Position numbers and translations under genes: made by a program. The notes under the pieces were generated by a model. The model did no database searches. It was given only the letters and a program-made list of their open reading frames with translations, and was not told where the DNA came from. A stretch of 64,000 nucleotides of DNA from Leptodontidium sp. MPI-SDFR-AT-0119 (Eukaryota > Ascomycota > Leotiomycetes > Helotiales > Leptodontidiaceae), in contig JAHLEZ010000014.1 in assembly GCA_020726505.1 (NCBI GenBank), positions 1,426,001 through 1,490,000 of the forward strand, written 5' to 3'. This document shows, one piece after another, positions 1-11,379 of the stretch; positions within the stretch are counted from its first letter, which is position 1, and each line of letters opens with the position of its first letter.

Positions 1-139
1 AGGTGGGGCCATCTTCAACGAAGGGAGCGGGGAGCACTCCTATAAAATTGTCTTTCCGTATTTACTTTCCCTTTGATTTCGATAGTCTTTATTAGGAAAC
101 ATACTACAGCCCGGTGGCTTTTGTTGCGACGTGCTTTCC

Positions 140-1004
140 CTAAGACCATAATTCCCGGAAGACCATGTCCATCCAGGCGTATTCGTTCGGGTACTCATCG
201 AGTATTTTCACAGCCCGTGAATGCCAGTCATCATCCCACCTACACGAGTACATCGTCATAGCATATTCCCAAAAGGTTGGATACCATCCTGCTACTTCCC
301 AATCGATCATGATCAATGTCCCGTCGTTTCTAATGAGAACGTTCTTCCGCTGGAAGTCTCCATGTGTGAAAACTGAGGAATGGTTGCGGAGCACCAAGGG
401 GAGTACGCGACTATAGTATTCGGATTTCCGATACCCGGGGTTATTGTGCAGATACTTATGCACCATGGCCTCAAGCATCTGCCCCTCCGAGTCAAATGGG
501 GCCCGATATCACCCCCCGATCCCCATCATCGCCAGCCCAGAAAACAGAGTCCTCAAACGGCCGTTTCCCCAGCAATCCGAAGTATCCAGGTGAAGGTATT
601 TGGCGTAATTGAGTAAAGTAGATCCGTAGTTGATCTGCTATGGCCAGCTTCGCCTGGGTATCCAGAGAAACCCAACAAGATTCCAAACTGTCCCCGGCGA
701 TATTCTCCATGACGATATAGTTGGTCGGGAGCCTATCTCCTTCATGCTGGCGGGAATATAGGGCGTAGACATTGGGTATTTGTAAGGTTGAGAATTGCTT
801 CACAAACACCATGTTCTCACCTTCCGTCAAGCACACGCCTGCACCATACTTAACAATGAAGTGGATGCCAACGCGGACAATGCGACGGCCGGAATGCTCC
901 TTCAGAACATCTTGCGAGGCTGTGATGGCTTCGGTCGTAGGCAGAGGCGCAGGGAGGAGGTCGGGGGTTGCGAAGAATGGAAGAAGGTTGAGGCTACCCA
1001 TCAT
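140..1004 (-). pseudogene. APH-fold phosphotransferase (aminoglycoside phosphotransferase/choline kinase-like), frameshifted
   Basis: Two adjacent minus-strand frames (1004-492 and 478-140) together make a typical fungal phosphotransferase-enzyme-family protein. The first carries the N-lobe and hinge (NYIVMENIAGDSLESCW). The second carries the catalytic loop HGDFQRKNVLI and the metal-binding segment IDWEVAG, so both active-site motifs are intact. The join is out of frame by one base at the G4/C3 run at 498-504; removing one base of that run would give continuous homology. Such proteins phosphorylate small-molecule hydroxyls, but the fungal members are mostly uncharacterised and the substrate cannot be told. 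The frame stays open upstream of 1004 to about 1093 (segment GGQPHSRIKKLEGTTAVTIM) without an ATG, so the true start probably lies in an upstream exon. It may be a pseudogene or carry a single sequencing error. Confidence 0.75.
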
Positions 1005-1234
1005 GATAGTTACAGCAGTCGTGCCTTCAAGTTTCTTGATACGAGAATGAGGTTGCCCACCCGGGTATTCTATTCTACTGAGTATTGGTGTTAATCATTT
1101 GATCAAGTGTCCGGTATCTTCAGTGAATCCTACCACAGATCCAAGCCCAGCAAGGACCTCAACGCTCGTGAAGTTAAATCTGCCCTGGACTAGGCAGCCA
1201 GGGGGGCGCATAATCGGTTATTTCATCGACACGC

Positions 1235-1914
1235 CTAAATCCACTTTCCATCTTCAGCTACCTGGTAATTAAAGGGCATCGAGTGCGATACCATTTCGAA
1301 TAAACACTCAATGCTAAGGAAGGAATAAGACGAATTCCGGCTCTTGCCGCAACTGACACGGTGAGAATTGGGATACGACTGTCTCCCCATAAAACGTGTC
1401 TGTCTTACGCACGAAAACGTATCCTCCGCACCAAACCATATCCTCCGTACGTCGGTAATTGGATTCCGGATATCTGGATCCGGGGCTCGAGATCCGGTAA
1501 CAAAGATTTCGTGGGGGAAGCCCAAGTCACAACTAGACAGGTTGCTAGTGTCGACGTACTTTCGTAGCCAAGTAATATTTATTGCGTAAGGCGGAAGGTA
1601 TATATTTGTAGCGTCTTCGTCTCGCTTTTGGTGCGAAGATCTTGGGGATGCGCTAGAACGCTGCCCTCTCATATAGGTATGCTCTTCAAGATCTTCTCCA
1701 TGCGATTTTTTGCTTGGGCTTCCGTCTTCCCATCAATCATTCGCCGGTATTGACTTCGTGGAATAGGCAGCACGGGATCTTGCAGATATCGATCTAAAGA
1801 GTCGGCTATCCTTTGGCGTGTGGAGGCCGTTGGTGAAGAGTGAAAGGTAGCTGTGGTTGGGTCTTGACTAATGGAGCCGTGGCTTGGTTCCTTCTTGACT
1901 GATGGAAATATCAT
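1235..1914 (-). CDS. hypothetical, two overlapping frames
   Basis: Two open frames on the minus strand meet in an ATGA overlap: 1914-1669 (81 aa, ATG start) and 1672-1235 (145 aa, ATG start). The first contains a charged helical segment near its C-terminus (RIADSLDRYLQDPVLP followed by YRRMIDGKTEAQAKNRMEKI). The second has coding-like composition but no motif I recognise. The first frame also stays open upstream of its ATG as far as a possible acceptor at about 1960. Eukaryotic genes are not normally arranged as ATGA-coupled cistrons, so these are more likely exons of one gene with an unseen intron, or one gene broken by an indel. No function is assigned. Confidence 0.3.
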
Positions 1915-1989
1915 ATCTGCTTGTGACGTTTGGGGTTTGGTCTGGCTTGATGGAAAGTCAACAAACGATTCTGTGAGCGAGATGAGCGA

Positions 1990-3657
1990 GTTTTCTTACC
2001 TAGCGGAGAAGGACCCCGAATAGACTTTTGTGGAAGAAGTATTTCGAGACATTAAGATTGCTACTCAGGCTATGTACGGCCAGAAGAACGAGACAGTGGA
2101 TGGGTTCAAAATTATGGAAATATCACGTGCATGTGTCATGTGAGGGAATCAGGTTCGTCTCGAGTCAAGCTTCGTATCACGCTCCTAAGCTCCTTGGGCT
2201 TAGAGTAGCTTTATAGCGTCAATTAGAGTTACGGCACTTCCCAGGTGCAAATGAGTATTTGCAATGCTGCATTTCGTACCATTTTAGAATCGTGACTTGC
2301 AAGAGTGGATCCATACAAAACTCTCTAGTCCAAGCGGAAGCCAAACGGAACGACGCCAGATTTCTCGTCTTCACCACTCAATTTTCCTTACCGACGATGC
2401 TACAACCGGACTATTGTTCAGCCTAGGAATATGATACGGCTGGTCTGTGTGTACGGTGTCGGTCGCTTCCATTGTTTCTAGCTATCCTTGCTTCCTCCAG
2501 TTCTCGCACATGTCTCGAGCCTAATTCCTCCTCCGTGGGGGGTTGGTTGTTTGCCACGAACCTCGAAGACGCTATTCGTCCCAGTGGATAAATGGCTGGC
2601 TGCTTTGATTTCAGCTTTCTTCTTCCTCTCTCTCGTAATGAAGAAGCGTGTTGTCACACACCGATGCAGATCCCTGCTGGGACGAAGATGCAAGCTTGCA
2701 AAGTGGCTGAAAACCCATGTCTCTCTCACCGAGCAGCACACGCTTCACCATCAGTTTGTCCATGTTGTCTTCGAAACTCAAGGAAGAGATCAGCAGTGCG
2801 CTCTCGGACTCTATTTGCTGGCCTGCTCTGGACCTGTCGACACAGTTTCCTGTCGGCGTGGTGACGTTTTTACGAACTTGGGCGTTTGCACGAGGTAGAT
2901 GTGGTTTTCCTTATACGAAATGCTTTCGCTTACTGTCTTTCGTTTAATTTTACTCTCAATCTTCACATGACATCAAGAATTTGATAGTTTTTATCGTCTT
3001 GATCCTCCGTCCTCCTATTCCAACTTCGAACTATCGGAAGCTTCTCAAGATTGGATGGAGCAGTACTACAGATGGGGCGTAGTGTGGGAATCCTTCCATC
3101 AATCCTTCTAGAAGCCGGGATAAGGTGCGTGCCGTGCGAATGGACAGGCGACAGGGCGTAGCACCACCCCCTGCTCCCCGCTCGTTCTTATCCGCCACTG
3201 TTTCTGTGCTCGGTCGTCTGTCCCGGGTACCTACACTATGTTCTGAACGCTTGTTGAATGTCCTCGAGTTCCTTCGTTCTAAATGTCCAACGTCTCGTTA
3301 CTCATGAAATCACGAACTTCAATTCTATACAGTTGACAGCCCCATCGTCGGAATTAGCAGCTGAACTGTTGCCTTGTCAGCCGCATTTTAAGACTCTACG
3401 CCCCGCCATCACGACTCGCCTTTTCATCCCTGGGCCTTGTTCTGTCGAGGTCAACGTCAAGCTGCTTTCGCGCACCTTCATCATTTTCTCAGACCTGCCC
3501 ACGAAGAACTGTCGTTTTCTATACTCAAAGCTCGAACTCCTCTGCGACAGTATGCACTCTGCTAGAGCAGCATAAGACTCAGACTGGCACGACTTAGGCA
3601 GCCAAGGAGTCCTCTCGATCGTCCGATATTCTTGTTGGAAGAGCTAGGACAGGCACG
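1990..3657. other. intergenic, no supported gene
   Basis: Several short open frames occur here (the longest is 136 codons, at 2488-2898 plus), but none has recognisable motifs or splice-supported extension. The last few hundred bases (about 3120-3650) are pyrimidine-rich and probably form the promoter and 5' leader of the Clr5-ankyrin gene. Confidence 0.5.
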
Positions 3658-6520
3658 ATGTCGAACACAAGACAACAAAAATGGGACTGGTCGTCCCATC
3701 TACCTCGAATGATGGAGCTTTATAATACCCAGACATCAATCCCGGACATTCACAAGGCTATTCAGTGCGACGGGTTTGAGCCATGGTAAAGTTTCCTTCC
3801 CGTATGGACTCCAAGGAGGCTAACTCTTTCAAGTCAGCGATCTGTATATCTGAAGTTCAAACAGATGGGATATCCAACCGATCCAGTCGGCCGTACAAAG
3901 CTCCTCGATGCGCAATTTCCTTCCAATCTTCCAGCAGAACTCGACCCGTCATCCAACACCTGGATGAAAGCTCAATCCCCACCGTTCGATACAAATCAAT
4001 TTACAGAGAGTGCACTACACTCCCCCTTCCATAATTCTACATTCGGGGAAGCGGCAATGCCTTGGGGTCACGGATTTGATATCGGGACGCCTGGCTCTAA
4101 ACAAATTTTCGAGTCAAGGGATATACTTGGTACAACACAATTCGCACCCGAACAGGTGCTGTCAAACAATGGTTTTGGGGATACCACTGCTGGTGTTCCT
4201 ACATCGAAGACAGATATGGAGCCTGTGATGGTGTTTCCCACATGGCTTTCCAATGGCAACACATTTGAAGGCTCCCCCAACGCTATCGATCATACCTACG
4301 AGTATCGTGACCACAGCATGGAACTCAAAGGAGCCTCGTATTTCGGCATAGACACAGAGTCCGAGTTTCCAAATTCTGTACCCGAACCGTCATCGCTGCA
4401 TACTTTGCATGCTCTCAGTCCTATCTCTGACTGTTCCAAGATTAGTGCAGCACAAATTCGGCCATTATCCCCCAACCCATCATTGATGGATCTCGACGCT
4501 GGCTCGGTTCCCTTTCAATTTTCTGCAACAAGCTCATCAACATCTGGTTCTGTCGTCAAGCTTCCATTTCAGAAGCTCATTGGGGCATCTAATGCAGGCG
4601 CACGCAACAAGATCCGGTCATTATTCCGACCAAAATCCAGCACGTCGATCCGCGGTCGAAAACGTTACGCTGTCTCGCAATTCACCACCTCAACAGAGGA
4701 CTCGGGCTACGCAAGTGGTCATGCCTCATCGTTGACCCTGGAAGAAGTTCGACGGATTAACTCACAGTCCCTAGATGAATTCAACGGGCTATATCGTGTA
4801 GCTTGCCAGGTCTTGCACGAGCCCCAAGGCAAGTCTCAGTGTAAGGACATTCCGACGTGTAATTTATGCCAGTATTCTGGCATTCATAACCTCGGATGGT
4901 CGGCAAGATACCTGAAACTCGAAGTCTTCTTGAGTGAACTTAGGTTGAACGATGTCTACAACTTCGGGGCCTTGGATGCAGCGGGCAACACAGCACTTCA
5001 CGTATGTATCATCCAGCTCTGATTCCCTACAATAGTCGTCTCGGGAGGCTTCAAACATTTGCGCTCACCGGGCATGCTACAAGTCAAGTCGGAGACTTCG
5101 AGGCTTAAGACACAGGCTAATATCGATATCTAGTACGCTGCTGCTGGGGGTGCAGGCTATCAGCATCTCAAGGCTCTGATTGACGTCGGAGTAGACCCAT
5201 ATTTGGCCAATAACGCAGGCGAGCTCTTTATTTACTGCTTGAGACCCCTTCAACCCTTTACGATTGAGCCGAACTTAGATTGCTTGAAAAGCGACGACTT
5301 AGTCAAGCTACTTGGACTGCTCCAGCTTGAGCGAATCTCAGATTGGAGGGACAATGATGGTCAGACAATCATGCATGCTATGGCATTGAAGATCTCGGAG
5401 CCAGAACTCAAAACGAAGATATTTAAGTAAGTCCCTCCTCCACTACCATGTCATTTGTGAGACATCATCCGTACTGTATTCGCTTAGTAGATGATTGGGA
5501 TTGGGCAATGAAGGGATCAGTAAACAGATTTGGTCTTGTAGTGCACTGTTATACCCAGGCTGATTTTGTCTCTAGCATGCTTAAATACTCTGGGTTTTCT
5601 TCTACCGTCCTGGATCGGTTCGGCAGATCTCCTGAAGACGTTGTCCCATTAACCTACGATTCTCATGGCCAAGTGATTGATCCAATGCCGGTCAATTCGC
5701 TTCAACAGATTAACGAGGTTGCTGAAGACGCCGGAGATTCCGAGGAAGTGATGACTTGTGAAGCAATGATCGTGGCAGAATTCAGATTGGAAGGAGTCAA
5801 GCAAATCAAAGCCCACACTATTGTCGTCGAAGCACGTCACCAGCCGTCCTATGTCGATGCTGAGACTGGCGATAATGTATTCCACGCGCTCTCTAGGATC
5901 GACTCGAGCAGCAAGATACTCTTTAATGTGGATCAGGTGAAGTCAACTCGGTCTGCCCAAGAAAGACCAAATCGCGAGGGCAACTACATTCTCCTGAATC
6001 TGGAATACTTCATCTCAAGAGGAGTCGATTTGAACCTCCACAACCGTGAGGGAAGCTATCCCCTCAAATCCTTTATTTGCGACCGTCCATGGGATGAAAG
6101 CGAGACCGGAGCCACCATGTCAAAGTATCTGGACATGATCTTGTGGAAAGACCACCATGCCCGCATGAGGAATAAGATCAACGTGAATATGAAGGACCGA
6201 GAAGGGCTCACAGCCCTTCATCATGCTGCGGTTCGTGGCAGACCCGACTCTGTACGAAGTCTCATCGAAGCTGGCGCTAATGTCAATGCACGATCAGGTA
6301 TGCGAAAGTACTAATATCGCGTAAAATTGTTCTAACTAACAATGCCGTAGTAAACAATCACAGCATACTTCATGCTACTTTCAACGCACTTGACGAAGCG
6401 GTCAAGCAAACCGATATTGTTCTGGTCCATCTGCTCAAAGAAGTCATATCACATCTTGAGCATGCCGGAGCCGTTCAAGATCCAACCTCGTTAGAAGAAC
6501 GAAGTACCAGGAAATCATGA
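3658..6520 (+). CDS. Clr5 domain-ankyrin repeat protein
   Basis: My model is ATG 3658 with exons 3658-3785, 3834-5001, 5134-5426, 5462-6297 and 6351-6520, giving 864 aa. The N-terminus (residues ~9-55) starts with WDWSSHLPRMMELY and, across intron 1, continues SVYLKFKQMGYP. That is the pattern of the fungal Clr5 domain, a short putative DNA-binding or silencing-related module. A long Ser/Pro-rich middle follows. Ankyrin repeats are visible near residue ~423 (GNTALH, spanning intron 2) and near ~778 (GLTALHHAAVRG, then LIEAGANVNA). Introns 1, 2 and 4 have good GT/branch/AG signals. Intron 3 must be only 35 nt (5427-5461) to keep frame, which is unusually short, so that junction is uncertain. 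The combination suggests a nuclear protein-interaction role, but no target is known. Confidence 0.75.
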
Positions 6521-7430
6521 ATGGCTGGATTTTGGGACTTGCGTATATTTTCTTGGGCTGATGTCCTTCTACTTGTCTTTTCCGGCAGCCCTCAGCAGTA
6601 CCTCAGTTGGCCCAACTGAGCCATTCTTTCTTTTGTCTTATAGGGAGGGCATTTGCATTTTTCGGTCTATATTCTACGGTTTAGGGAAGGCTTGGTGTAC
6701 ATGAGTTGTATTGGACATACAGGGGATGGTGCAAAATGTTCAGCGGATACCCAATTCAAAGGTTTGCGTGGCTCGCTTAATACTGCTTTCTCGGTTTTGT
6801 ATTTCTAAAACTTCGACTCCATGTACTCTGGAGAATTTCTACATACAAGTAGCGAGAAAATAACAATCAATGTATGCCATTCATTGAGATATTTGTTGAG
6901 GAGATTCTCTTGTTGTGGATGGCTGGTAAGCGTAATTACTGACTGCGATGAGCTGAAGATCTCAGCTCTCAAAGCTTAGCGGGAATGTGTCAATACCACT
7001 TCAGCAACATTGGTAATCCTCTGTCATGATAATGCTGGCTCAGGGAAATTGCTCTATAAGACACCAAGAGGATTAGAAAATCTTTATCAAGCAAGCCAGA
7101 ACGGAGTCAATGTGAAGTCCGTCTTAGACGTAGTTTGTGGCGTTTTGAACTGAAGTAAGCAGTAAGTCTTACATAATTCCTGGGAAGACACCTACATAAT
7201 TAACCATCTTATGATATGATCTGTTGCCCTCCAATTGGCCAATTCGTACGCGGATTACGAACGGGCGTCGGTTAAGCAGCCGAGGGCAACATCAAACAAA
7301 CAAACATGCCCGCAGCTCACTCGACTGAACACATCTTCTCACTTTTCGAACATCTTATAGATAAGGTCCCTCAACCCCCCTAAATCTCGAGTTCACCAAC
7401 AAGTAGTCCAGCGGAGCAGCAAACATCATC
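6521..7430. other. intergenic, 3' flank and VOC-gene promoter
   Basis: No gene is seen. The first part should contain the 3' UTR of the ankyrin gene. The last ~200 bases lead into the VOC gene and include paired CCAAT-type motifs at 7231-7244. Confidence 0.5.
7231..7244 (+). promoter_or_regulatory. inverted CCAAT pair upstream of VOC gene
   Basis: The palindrome CCAATTGG runs directly into GGCCAATT, about 190 bases before the ATG at 7431, so CCAAT boxes occur on both strands. CCAAT is bound by the HAP/CBF complex in filamentous fungi. That this copy is functional is inference. Confidence 0.35.
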
Positions 7431-8021
7431 ATGGCGACCTTCTCCAACCCAGGAAAGAAAGTCATCAAGCCCTCGTACCTTGCCCACATCGTCCTCAAAA
7501 CCTCACCCTCCCAATTCGACAAGATGGTCAGCTTCTACAAGACCCTCCTCTCCGCAGAAGCACGCTTCGAAGCCGGTCCCCTCTCATTCCTCTCCTACGA
7601 CGAAGAGCACCACCGCATCGCCATCGTCGCAATCCCAGACACCAAACCTCGCGACTCAAAGGCAGCTGGGCTACTCCACTTCGCCTTCACGTTCAACTCG
7701 CTGCATGATTTGGCGCTTGCATATAAACAGCGTCAAGCGAATGGGATTGAGCCGTATTGGTGCGTGAATCATGGTACCACGACTAGCATCTATTACCATG
7801 ATCCGGATGGAAACGACATCGAAACGCAAGTGGAGAACTTCCCTACATTGGAGGAGGCGAGTGGGTTTATGATGACTCCGGAGTTTGCAGAGAATCCTAT
7901 TGGAGTTGATTTTGACCCTGAGGACCTCATCAAGAGGTTAGAATCTGGGGAGGATGAGAAGGCTATCAAGAAGAGACCGAATGTTGGTCCGAGGGACACG
8001 AGCAGCGTTCCTGATATTTGA
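7431..8021 (+). CDS. VOC superfamily (glyoxalase/bleomycin resistance/extradiol dioxygenase-like) protein
   Basis: A single-exon 196-aa protein. It shows one complete VOC module: strand one with a metal-ligand-type His (YLAHIVLK), the helix (FDKMVSFYKTLL), a second His in GLLHFAFTF, and the closing strand with a candidate ligand Glu (YYHDPDGNDIETQVENF). The HDPDGNDIE segment is characteristic of fungal dioxygenase-like VOC proteins that sit beside catabolic genes. The substrate is unknown. The start is the first ATG after a short leader, and the downstream sequence is in full agreement with the family length. The neighbouring GNAT gene converges from the other strand, with 196 bases between the stops. 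Confidence 0.85.
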   Translation: MATFSNPGKKVIKPSYLAHIVLKTSPSQFDKMVSFYKTLLSAEARFEAGPLSFLSYDEEHHRIAIVAIPDTKPRDSKAAGLLHFAFTFNSLHDLALAYKQRQANGIEPYWCVNHGTTTSIYYHDPDGNDIETQVENFPTLEEASGFMMTPEFAENPIGVDFDPEDLIKRLESGEDEKAIKKRPNVGPRDTSSVPDI

Positions 8022-8217
8022 TTCTCCATTGTCTGTGACATTTGGTTTGGATGCTGTATTGGAATGTATTTCGCTGCCGGTATTCATGTCTGGCTGGCTT
8101 TAATATCTTTTGTTTAAACTATTGGGCTTGAATTTATGCTTGCCGTTGACGGTCTATACGTTTGTTGATCATGCTTCGTCTAGAAGCCTCTTAGAGAGGC
8201 TTTGGCCATAAAATATG

Positions 8218-8991
8218 CTACAACTCTTCTGTCTTTTGGAGTCGCATCATGAGAGTTGAAACATGAGGGGCTTTGACTCCATCCATATCTCGACACATGG
8301 ACACAATTTCTCCTTCCACCTTAAAGCCAAACTTCTTGTAAAGCGCCACTGCGGCCGGCGATCCTTGAATCCAGCAAGTCAATCCTTTCTCGTCCGCAAG
8401 CTCAGTGGCCCAAGCTAGCTGCAAAGTCCCAACGCCTCGTCTCTAGTGCGAAGGGAGGACTGCAAGACCTTTCAATTCTGTGCCCATGTTAGATACCGTA
8501 TATAGAGCTCCACGGGTATGATAAACTCACGAAGCTGTGGTCGCTCGCCCAAGACACGATTTCGCACTTCTGTGACTTTCTTCGCAAAGTCTTCTGCAAA
8601 TGCATCGTCCCGCCCTTCAGAAGTAGAAGATATTTTGAGCTCAACATCGTCCGGAATATCAGCGATTTCTTAGCCTTCTCTCCATAGACTGGAAGGAGCA
8701 ATATCACATACCACCACGCCCCTCCCGAACACCGCCAGCATCAGTAAATCCGAATGCCCATTTGGAATACCCGGCAATTTCTCCAGACTCCGTATCCACG
8801 ACCTTCTTCCAGAAAAGTGAAGAGTCGCCAAAATCGCTAGGCCAGCGGTCATTCATACCCGCGAGTTGCTTCTCGAAGGACATATTCGGGAATAAAGCCT
8901 GCTGGAAAGGATCATCGAAGAATGCGCTTGTGTGAATGTTGGCGATCGCTGGGCCATCGGCGAATACAACGTCTTGGAGGAGGAGAGGCAT
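8218..8991 (-). pseudogene. GNAT N-acetyltransferase with in-frame stop in motif A
   Basis: Three exons on minus (8991-8712, 8668-8531, 8477-8218) join in frame to a 225-codon GNAT protein. The N-terminus LLQDVVFADGPAIANIHTSAF is the usual substrate-side start, and the C-terminus has the expected AAVALYKKFGF motif-B segment. Introns are 8711-8669 (GTATGT...AAG) and 8530-8478 (GTGAGT...CAG). One codon breaks the frame: TAG at 8445-8443, exactly where motif A reads LPSH-stop-RRGVG, a position normally Gln/Arg that contacts acetyl-CoA. The rest of the sequence is undamaged, so this is a recent nonsense mutation, a sequencing error, or a readthrough site. The substrate is not predictable. Confidence 0.75.
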
Positions 8992-9640
8992 GGCGGCTGT
9001 TTCTTGTGCTGTTGTGTGACGGTTCTGGCAATCCTCGAATCTCGAAGAACAGGAGAGTGGCCTTATAGCTCAGAATCAAATTCGATGGCCTGAGATGTGT
9101 GCCAATTCAAGCTTCCCAAAAACTTGTTCATTTATAAGAGATTTGAGCGGAATGGGGTTCCTATTTCAGGTAACAGGCCTACTCGAGTCATTTAACGTCG
9201 ATCTGGGTTCGCAAGTGTAAATACAGTCCAGAGGCCAACTTTCGACTAGATATATCAACAAGCGGAGCAAGCTAATCAATCGACAGCATCATGCAAGTGG
9301 TTTCACTTAAGTTCTGCGGGCTTCTAGTTTGACATGTAACTAAATGTGAGCTGGTCTTTCGGCCATGCGGGGTCGTACATTCCCCACTTTTAGATTTCCT
9401 AGAAACTCACGCACAAGAATCACCACACCCTCGTTCATCACTTGACTATTTTGAATAAGAGTCTCAATATCAAGTATAAATACTTTAGAATAAATCTTTC
9501 AGCATAGTTAGTGTCAAAGAGAATACGCGTTCAACACTGATCCGTAGTTAAATTAGTTAGGTATTTTTGAGACTGATCAGACCTGGAAGTTTGCTCACGA
9601 TGCCTAGGCTGTGGAAAAAGTGCCCCTAAAACCCGCGAAA
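8992..9640. other. intergenic, AT-rich
   Basis: No gene is supported. The GNAT promoter lies at the left. From about 9300 the sequence is AT-rich, with short degenerate frames. Confidence 0.4.
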
Positions 9641-9647
9641 GATTGTT

Positions 9648-9929
9648 ATGCTGATGCAAATTATCGATATCCAGATTCCTGGACCAATCCTAGCTCGAAG
9701 GAGATTTTCGAAGGGGGCAGGAAGGGCGCCATCTACATCATCACCTACAGCTTCCACAACAGCTTCTAAGTTTCCAGGCTCTTCAACGCCAAATGCCAAG
9801 GCCATTGCTAGTGGTGTGCTTAGCGGCTTAGTAGCTCTTGCAATGCTCGGAGCCGTTGCTCTACTAATCATGAGAAGGCGAGTATCGAGAACAAGCGCAT
9901 CCATCACATATGAATGGAGATGTGTATGA
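9648..9929 (+). pseudogene. possible remnant of single-pass membrane protein
   Basis: A 93-codon frame has a Ser/Thr/Pro-rich stretch (TSSPTASTTASKFPGSS), then a hydrophobic segment (VLSGLVALAMLGAVALLIM) and a basic stop-transfer MRRRVSR. This order is typical of the membrane anchor of fungal cell-surface proteins with an Ser/Thr-rich extracellular stalk. No ectodomain, signal peptide or long cytoplasmic tail can be found nearby, and the flanks are AT-rich. It reads as the relic of such a gene, although a chance frame cannot be excluded. Confidence 0.3.
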
Positions 9930-11379
9930 GCACCAAGAGAGCTAGACGCTGTCACTGTATCCGAGCTAGATGGGCAAGCTTGTGCCTTGGAGCTGAAAAG
10001 AGGAAAATTGCAGAGGCCTAAGCATGAGGTTATTCAGATGGAGCCTATGGAGTTGCAGTCGTGAGGTACGGAGTCATTTACATGTAGATTTTGCAAACTT
10101 GATATAAAGTCATAGAGTAGATAACAAGGCGAGTTCAAACCAGGTTCTATCCTTAAACCCAAAGCAGCTTAGAAGTGATCAATTTCTAAAAACTTCCCGG
10201 TGCCCAAGAAGTGTCACGAATGATGAGAAGACATTGATCCGAAATTACTGTAAACTTCATAGATTCTAATAGAATAAGTCTAGAAATACACATAGAAGAC
10301 AAACTCTTGTATATTTCAGATGGTATATGAGAACGTATCGATTCTCATGTATATGTATATATATATATATTTAATAAAGTGACCTAGCCCAACACTTTGC
10401 CTACTATGCTTATTATTTCTTATAAATCATGCCCCCATACTCCTTTCAACTGTTTAAAAGGCCTTTAATGTTTTTATATGACGTGTTGGAAAGTAATTCT
10501 AATGCCCTAAAGTCATACGTTCCCCCCGGCCCCCCCACACCAGACCTTCGAAGTCACCCGCTCTGAAACAAGGTCCATAGTATCTCCTAGATCTCTTCAA
10601 TACTTACGTCTAGCATTTTTTAGACTAGTATAACATCGTCAGCCTCAATATTTCCTTTAAACAGTCCCTTCAGTGTCCTTTCCCCTCAACCTGACTCCCT
10701 CAGCTGGACTAGCTCAAGACCAGCACCAAGTACTCTCTCCCATGGGCCCACTAGTGTCTCGTTTAGGCCTTAGCTCCCTTCTCCTCTATTCAGTTCTCAT
10801 ATCTATCTTCTTTTTTGTTTTTCCATCTCTCCATCTCTCTCCCATTCTACCCTCAGCTCACTTCAACCTTGGCCTCTGGAGACCAACGGCGACAGATTTT
10901 CACAACCACGATCTCCAGAGACGGTGACGAGATCGCATCGTTGACAGATCGACCGATCTGAACTTCTCAAGAGATGCCACAGTATCTGCGCGACAGATCT
11001 TGAAACGTGGTGGTTCGTTGAGAAAGGTGTGGGTTGGTGCGTTGTTTGATCACTGAAGGGGAGACTGGAACAATGTACGACAATTCTTTACAACACGGCA
11101 CAACACAACATAGCACCAGACAGATCTCATAGGTTCAAAAACACGGCTAATGTACAGAAATAGAACAAAAACATTCCAAGCAAGAATCTGGTGCACGCAG
11201 GAAGTTACTCTTCCAGCCCAACGCCTACCAGCCGCACATTAGCAAACATTTGGCAGCATCACCTCCTCTCAAAACAACAACACCCGCACCCCAAAGAAAG
11301 AATGCCAAAGCAGAAACACCTCCAAATGATTCAACTCTAGAACTATCTAGGGATTTGTAGAGATCTTCGAAGTTGCACC
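9930..11379. other. intergenic, AT-rich then pyrimidine-rich leader
   Basis: From 9930 to about 10650 the sequence is AT-rich with a TA dinucleotide run near 10349-10371 and no supported gene. From about 10660 onward it becomes CT-rich, as expected of a fungal promoter and 5' leader for the RRM gene. Confidence 0.45.

Noticed and set aside
2488..2898. 136-codon plus-strand frame
   Set aside because: Composition is irregular, it overlaps open frames in two other frames, and it has no motif or splice support.
7431..8991. Possible small detoxification cluster (VOC plus GNAT)
   Set aside because: The genes converge rather than share a promoter, one is interrupted, and no transporter or regulator is adjacent.
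10125..10155. tRNA-like B box (GTTCAAACC)
   Set aside because: The flanking bases cannot form a T stem, and no A box or acceptor stem is present.
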